Of a stretch of 64,000 nt of DNA, positions 58,495 through 64,000 are shown one piece after another. Each line of letters opens with the position of its first letter. Position 1 is the first letter of the stretch. A model generated the notes under the pieces. It saw only the letters and a program-made list of their open reading frames with translations, searched no databases and was not told where the DNA came from. Origin of the DNA: Opisthorchis felineus (lineage: Eukaryota; Platyhelminthes; Trematoda; Opisthorchiida; Opisthorchiidae); assembly GCA_004794785.1 (NCBI GenBank), contig SJOL01000554.1, positions 581,692-645,691 on the forward strand, read 5' to 3'. Position numbers and translations under genes: made by a program.

Positions 58495-61400
58495 CAATCA
58501 ATTGAATAAAAGACAAATGCCTTTATAATTTTTAAAAATTCCAAATTATACACCACATGGCGCTCAATCTTTTTAACACTGTTCCAGCCGATTTCCGCAC
58601 GGAACTCCTAAATTTTCGCTTGCCTTATACTTTACCCTTCGAGCAAGACAGAACGAACCCAATTTCCTGTTTGTCAAAGTCGAGGAAGGCTGCCCAGGTA
58701 GCTACTAATTGGTGGCTAGTACCAAGGAAGGCAACCTTCTGTAGAAGAAAACGCGTGACTGGAAATCAAATAATGCAAACGACGTGTTTGAGTCAGCTTG
58801 TTAGCCTTGTATGTTTCTAATGTGTTAAAATCCTAGGGTCAAAAAACAATGTTTGGAGGACACCTCGGTACTTGGTCTAGTTTTGCTGTGTTGCGTCAGC
58901 TGGCTGCATCCCGAAACTAACAATTGAATTTGATGTCAGCCCAGTCTTGGTCGGGACTAACTACAGCTTTCTGTCAAATTCACACATTCTTTGGTTCGTT
59001 GAGTTCTGCTTATTTAGACACCTTATGAACCCAATGATTTAACAGAGCAATGTATACTGAACAGTCACCAGCTGACATATACGACCTTATCACCCGGTGG
59101 ATCGGGTGCGCTTTTACAGTACCCTGTTGTTGTAAACAGTCTAAGGAACACACGGAAACCAGGATCTTAGCTCTGTGTCGTTAAATGAGGACAAACATAA
59201 CACAATAAGACGAAAAGTAGATTTTGTACCGAATGCCGGTGCGGGAATACAAGGATAGGTGCGGTCAACTTCAAAGTTGTGATCATCCGGAAACTGTGTA
59301 AAGAAAATTGGACACAAGTTCAATCGGAAGATAAAGGTGGAGAAAGTCGGCCGGATAGTTGTGTTGTGGACTGAAGGAAAAGCTTCTATGTTCCTGAAAC
59401 CCGAAAAAAACGATCACAAACTGTCGGTCCCAAAAGTAAAAACCTTATTTGCACGGAGTTTTCCAAAGTCAACATCCTCAAGCTCCCTTCTGACCTTTCC
59501 TGAGAGTTGTCCGAATGCTAAACATCCAATAAAAGATGCTGTAAAACGGTTCAGTAATTTCCGAATCAGCCATTCACTGGATGCAGAAGCGGTAGTTTGA
59601 ACTGACTGACCCGATACTACTCGCACTTTTCGTCAGTAGTGTGCGACGTTACACGGCTACAACAAATGTCATTCAGTAAATGCCAATCTTCTTATTGAAA
59701 TTTCACAGAGCATATCGTTTGTTGATAGAATGTGCGCGAAAGAAATAGGCTGATCAATGATCGGAGCGACGAACCGTGTAGAGATTAAACTAAGCAGTCT
59801 ATATTTTCGCAACATGGGAGGAAACACGCGCGTGCAGGTGGACTAGAAACACGGACCTCCCAATCCAACTACACACGAGCCCCCTAATAGCCATCAGCTG
59901 TTGATCAACCAGCCAGGAGCATGATGAATCTGCTGTGAAGTTTAAGCACATAGGTGCAACGGAGGGCAAACTTTCTCGGTCGATAGAACATTCATCCGGA
60001 GGTTGGTAGTTTGAGTCCATTTCTCTCTGATAAACTTCTGACAAAAACCGGTCACAAAGAAGCGCTCCAAAAGCCTTCGTGTTCAAAAAATGACTTTGGA
60101 AGAATCTTTACGCGAGGAACCGATTTTGGTGGATCCCATAAGTGTGCTCTCTAATGGAGAGTCACTGTATCTTACTATATGTTGTATCGTTTGATTATTT
60201 GGTCTGCACACTGTAAATATCAACAAGATGGCTCTTGTAACACTGTAACCCTCTGAGATGGATGGATCTTTAACTTTAACCGATATGCTTTAACTGACAT
60301 GAACTTGTGGCTGTACGGTCAAATTCCATTGTTGTACCCAAGTTGTTTTCAGACGAGAGCACCGAAGAGAGGCTCCCACAAAGTACGTTTTCATCAATTA
60401 GTAGTTCAAAAACGGACGTCGTGGAAGTAAGATAGGAAGCACTGAACGAGAGCACAAAATCCTGATTTTTGACGGAAATATCCTGGTGGAAAAACACCGA
60501 ATTCGCAAAAATTCGAGAGAAAATGACACGGGCCCCTGTGGGTAATGGAAGGAGATCGTTAGTGGAAAATATGAATGGGGCCAGAAAAACTGGCACAGTG
60601 CACCAGAAAAAAACTTCAGAGGCACATCAGACCCAACAGTCAGCCTGTCGGTCAGGCATAAATCTATGGTACTAGGTGGAAGCTGTTCGCTCAGGAGGTT
60701 GCTCATCCGTCAAATTTACTTTCTTCATCATGTGATTGTCACCTGTTTTAGCGGCTGGCCTATTTTTTGGATGGTGGCAGGTGACCGGTGGACATCTTGG
60801 GCAGGTGTACATGGTTGGGCCTGAAAACGTTTATGAACCTCACGTTAATCCAGTGTCTGCAAATCTTCTTCTGCCTGGGCACTCATGAGTAAACCTCAGA
60901 GTTGTATTACTCGTATTAATGGCCAGAAGACACCCTGACTCGTAACAATAACGGGTCTGAAAGCTGCAGTCTATGAAGCAGGAAACTAAACATTATTGAT
61001 GACCAGTTTTGCATGATTCAAACGTCAGTTTTCCATTAGTTGGTAATGCCATATCTTGAGACCGTTAGTATACAATGGGAACTTGAAAATGACTCCTGTA
61101 AAGAATGCCTCATGGTCATTGACCACTAGTCTAAATGACCGACAGATTCTACTCCTAAGACTGGTTCTTGACATTACACTGTTAATGAAGTCATCCACAA
61201 GACTGTTAAACTTGCTAACATCGAATTTGGTACAGAACTCTTGAATGTTTTAAAGCGGGAGCTTTAGTTTCCTCTGAGTCATGAGTGACAAGTATGGGGG
61301 AGCGCATTTCACCTCCATGTTTTCATGTATTAGATGTAGCTATTTCAGGTGGTACTATTTTGAATCAGTTTAGTTTCGGAGGCAACCAAAGCACTGACAG

Positions 61401-61585
61401 AGAGGGGAATTTAGAAAATCTCGAATATGGACCCAAGTACACAAGTCAGACGAAAAGACAGAGTTCTCGGATGGGATTCGAAAGTGCGACCTCTCTCAGA
61501 CCGGGCGATTGTAATGGTGATTGTAGTGGCGATTGCGGAGAGGAGATTGGAGCACGTTAGAACGATTACTTGGATGTTGGCAAGT
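58495..61585. other. Unassigned stretch
   Basis: No exon, transposon protein or array is recognised on either strand. Confidence 0.35.
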
Positions 61586-61589
61586 GAAT

Positions 61590-61765
61590 GTGCTGCACCA
61601 GGCCAGCTCATGTTTCACTTGGCATGATTTCGAGATATCGCGATACATTGTTTAGACGTAATACACTAATCATAAGTTCGTTGAAAACTGTTCGACAGCC
61701 CAGTACTGGTTTTGCCCTTCTTGGGGCTCATCAGGTAGGTGTGGTTCCCGAGTTTCCGTCAGTCT
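61590..61765 (-). repeat. Repeat D, reversed copy with decayed hammerhead
   Basis: The reverse complement of the 63835-64000 unit. Within 61698-61742 (minus) the hammerhead boxes ctgatga and gccc-caagaa-gggc are intact, but the GAAA box reads AAAA and the cleavage triplet region reads AGTA. The ribozyme should therefore be dead. The end reads tgtgctgcaccaggcc, as at the other copies. Confidence 0.75.
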
Positions 61766-61852
61766 TATGTTCTACTTGAATCCGAATTTAAAAAAGTCAT
61801 AAACCGAAGGTTCTGCTGTTTTCATATGAGTCCCCCGACTAAACTAAATTGG

Positions 61853-62015
61853 TATGCAAATGAGTGTACTTCGCTAATTTCGTGCAATTTGGCTTCAAGC
61901 AGAACATAAGGTTGGGGGACACTCGGGGACTGCGCCTACCTGATTGGCCCCGAGATGGGCGAAACCGGTTATGGGCTGTCTAAAGGTTTTCAGCAGCCTT
62001 ATGTGTAGCAAATTA
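61853..62015 (+). repeat. Repeat D, forward copy with decayed hammerhead
   Basis: It shares gcaaatgagtgtactt, gcagaacataaggttg, ctcggggactgcgcct and aggttttcagcagccttatg with the 63.8-kb unit. The ribozyme at 61934-61979 has CTGATTG instead of CTGATGA, although GAAA and the palindromic accggt are kept. It should be inactive. Confidence 0.75.
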
Positions 62016-62032
62016 CTTGGAAGCTTTGGCTA

Positions 62033-62680
62033 TCACGACATGAAAAACTTTAGTAGATTGTTAAATTTGCCAATGGAAGTTTCATCTCCCCAGGGAAAAT
62101 CACTTTGTTCCAGCCGCTTGAGCGTTATTTCTCTTAAGGTACCCAACGAACGTTGTTCCCAGAGAGGCCACAGAACAGTTGGTCTCAAGGGTAATGTGAG
62201 TGAGTTATTTCTTCCTAAAACCATTCGACCTACTTCAGTATTGCTGGTCCGGTGCGCCCACCAGACTCGGGCAATGCTACGAAGAAATTGATGGTCAAAC
62301 ACTGAAAGACTTTTGACGTCCTCGGCGCGCAGTGGCCAGGTTTCCGATCCGTACGGTAATATGGAGCGCACCGCAGCATTGTAAACTCGAACCTTGACGG
62401 ATAAACTGATGTCAAGCCTACGCCACAGGTGACGCAGGTTCACGAAATTTGCCCTTCCCTACCCAATCCGGATGAATATATATATATATATATTTATATA
62501 TATAGACCATGGGGAATGATACAGCTGCCCAGGTACACGCATTTGTCTACTACCTCAATCGGCCCATCCGCCACTTGACTTTCTATCAACGTCAAACATT
62601 CTATTAACTCCTGAATGCATGTGAACAGACCAATTAATTTATTCAACGAATTGAGAGGAATTGTTTCAGATGACATTCTC
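62033..62680 (-). pseudogene. RTE-type LINE C-terminal fragment, split by a TA run
   Basis: On the minus strand, IEVVDKCVYLGSCIIPHGL (62530-62590) is followed by a TA microsatellite. Then come NLRHLWRRLDISLSVKVRVY, NAAVRSILPYGSETWPLRAE and VFDHQFLRSIARVWWAHRTS (62180-62440), the conserved post-RT region of RTE elements. The TA run replaces about 15-20 codons, so it expanded or landed inside the element. Confidence 0.85.
62476..62504. repeat. TA microsatellite within the RTE fragment
   Basis: TA units with one T-rich interruption (tatttatata). Confidence 0.95.
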
Positions 62681-62744
62681 GGTATCCAGACGTTCGAATA
62701 TTTTGTGACGGTGGTAACGGAAAAGCACTCTTATGCCTGCAAAG

Positions 62745-62860
62745 TTATGGCGTCAGAACCAAATATCGGTAGAGCCCAAGGGCCGTGCATGCAAAGCAAC
62801 TGTGAGAGCGGTCGTAATGTATGGTTGTGAGACATGACCCCCTATCCGAGGACTTTAGTC
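62745..62860 (+). pseudogene. Short RTE-type LINE piece, opposite strand
   Basis: Around 62790-62835 the plus strand reads aactgtgagagcggtcgtaa, then tgtatggttgtgagac. This codes for the family's KATVRAVLMYGCETW segment with small changes. It is only about 100 bases long and points away from the neighbouring minus-strand copy. Confidence 0.6.
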
Positions 62861-62887
62861 GTCCTGGCTGAAGCGAGTCCGCAACGA

Positions 62888-63000
62888 AGTGGCGCCTAAG
62901 TGGCTAATTGGTAACACATCTGATTAGTTCGAGCAGCAGATTATATTCACCAGGTCGGGGTAGATGGGGTATGTGCCCCTATCCAAGAAAGCCTTGTTTT
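62888..63000 (+). repeat. Possible tRNA-derived SINE, family 2
   Basis: A box-A-like agtggctaattggtaac and a box-B-like tagttcgagcagc are spaced as in a tRNA, followed by non-tRNA sequence. No second copy is seen in the window, so this is tentative. Confidence 0.4.
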
Positions 63001-63480
63001 TTGGTCCTAGAGGCCTTTGTCGAAAGGTGCGCTGGTAACAGGCCATGACATGGCAACTTGAAATGAAAATGATCACTATCATACTGGGTGATGTGAAATC
63101 TTTGCGACTTCCTGCTTTCAGACGGTTGTAAACCCTGGCACGTAACCAGTCTTAGTGGCAAATATGCCGTCATTTGGTAGCCGGACTGTCCAGCTAAAGT
63201 TCGCCTATCGTTGTGCTATGGACTCTTGTCCGGCGAGGTTCGCAAAAGACACTGAATCAATCATGCTGATGGCGCCTTACTTTGACATGATATTCAAATG
63301 TTTTTACTTTAATACTATCCAAAGATGTAGGCACCTTACTCTTGGTAATTTTTATTAAGGACATCGTACTTTTTCACACCGTCTCACTTCTTCCCACTCT
63401 TTACTAAGGATTTTCACATCATGGTATTGCAGATAAGCACCAGTATGTACTACTGGTTTATTGCTGGAAATGATAAAAAG
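63001..63480. other. Unassigned stretch
   Basis: Nothing recognisable on either strand. Confidence 0.35.
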
Positions 63481-63485
63481 ATGAT

Positions 63486-63806
63486 GTTTTCAAGAAATAC
63501 ACTCATTTGCAAATCAATTTGGTTTTTGCGAGAGACCCACCTGGAACCCAGTTGAATCTCTCGTTTGTGATGTTTCCATGCAACCGAATGTGCTGCACTA
63601 GAATTTTTAGCAAACTTATGAGTAGTACATTGTGTAAAATTGCATGCATCGCGATATCCCGAATATCGTAGCAACTGGAACATGAGGCGGCCTGGTGCAG
63701 CACATTCAGTTGCATGGAAACATCACAAACGAGAGATTCAGCTGGGTTCCAGGTGAGTCTCTCGCAAAACCAAATTGATTTGCAAATGAGTGTATTTCTT
63801 GAAAAC
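63486..63806. repeat. Repeat D inverted repeat (long hairpin)
   Basis: The left arm 63486-63598 and right arm 63695-63806 are reverse complements with only about five differences. The spacer is about 96 bases. The spacer itself (63599-63694) recurs directly at 63908-64000, ending ggaacatgaggcggc in both. A transcript could fold into a hairpin of more than 100 base pairs. Confidence 0.9.
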
Positions 63807-64000
63807 AGTCCAATTTGGGTCCAAGTAGAACATAAGGTTGACGAAAACTCGGGGACTGCGCCTGCCTGATGAGCCCCAAGAAGGGCGAAACCGGTCGTGG
63901 GCTGTCGAAGAATTTTCAGCAACCTTATGAGTAGTACATTGCGCAAAATTACATGCATCGCGATATCTCGAATATCGTAGCAACTGGAACATGAGGCGGC
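63807..64000 (+). repeat. Repeat D unit, cut by window end
   Basis: It holds ccaatttgggtccaagtaga, then acataaggttgacgaaaact, the hammerhead (63860-63902), then gaagaattttcagcaacctt and the spacer-like end. The unit continues outside the window. Confidence 0.85.
63860..63902 (+). ncRNA. Type I hammerhead ribozyme, Penelope-like form
   Basis: The core boxes are complete: CTGATGA (63866-63872), stem II GCCC (63873-63876) with loop CAAGAA and GGGC (63883-63886), and GAAA (63887-63890). The cleavage triplet GTC ends at 63896. Stem I is formed by 63860-63865 with 63897-63902 (six pairs, two of them G-U). Stem III is the palindrome ACCGGT (63890-63895), three pairs with no loop. It can form well only between two RNA copies, as described for hammerheads of Penelope-like elements. 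Self-cleavage would be between 63896 and 63897. No ORF of such an element is in the window. Confidence 0.7.

Noticed and set aside
1..64000. CRISPR arrays, bacterial operons, rRNA or intact tRNA genes
   Set aside because: None is visible; repeats present are microsatellites, SINEs and transposons, and the gene structure is eukaryotic.

Overview
This is a eukaryotic window, most likely from a parasitic flatworm (tapeworm or fluke). The reasons are the mix of RTE, CR1 and R2-like LINEs, a BEL/Pao LTR element and hammerhead-bearing repeats, a very short 38-nt spliceosomal intron, and a metazoan fatty-acid transport gene with a huge repeat-filled intron. The taxon is inference. No prokaryotic gene organisation is present. 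Most of the DNA is decayed transposon and non-coding sequence.

Only two host genes can be supported. (1) A small RS-rich nuclear protein lies on the minus strand (12334-12710), with two exons and a 38-nt GT-AG intron. (2) Two 5' exons of an SLC27-family long-chain fatty acid transport protein lie on the plus strand (44755-44930 and 56907-57186). They join in frame across an intron of about 12 kb, and the gene continues beyond the second exon, probably past the window.

Layout: 1-6480 holds broken RTE LINE copies in both orientations plus a tRNA-derived SINE. 6480-14650 is mostly unassigned non-coding DNA with a TA microsatellite, a SINE and the RS gene. 14651-20294 holds two copies of a ~96% identical direct repeat (repeat C), the first split by an R2-like LINE, followed by a full copy of a new-looking ~1.6-kb repeat (repeat A). 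20706-21885 is a CR1-like fragment. 22211-27847 is a complete-looking BEL/Pao element with near-identical LTRs, in which repeat A replaces the RNase H/integrase core. 28240-34080 is diverged repeat and unassigned DNA. 34080-39590 is another repeat A copy split by a ~4.3-kb CR1 LINE (PHD-type ORF1, endonuclease, reverse transcriptase with its catalytic core deleted). 39590-44750 is unassigned. 44755-57186 is SLC27 exon 1, the long intron (with a ~0.9-kb CAT/ATC array) and exon 2. 57187-64000 is intron or downstream sequence with RTE pieces and a repeat family (repeat D) carrying hammerhead ribozyme motifs. The copy at 63860-63902 has an intact catalytic core and a palindromic stem III of the kind known from Penelope-like elements.

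The recurring theme is nesting: R2 in repeat C, repeat A in BEL/Pao, CR1 in repeat A, repeat D in the CAT array. This gives a relative order of insertions. The most notable candidate system is repeat D with its ribozyme. Boundaries of decayed repeats are by-eye estimates.
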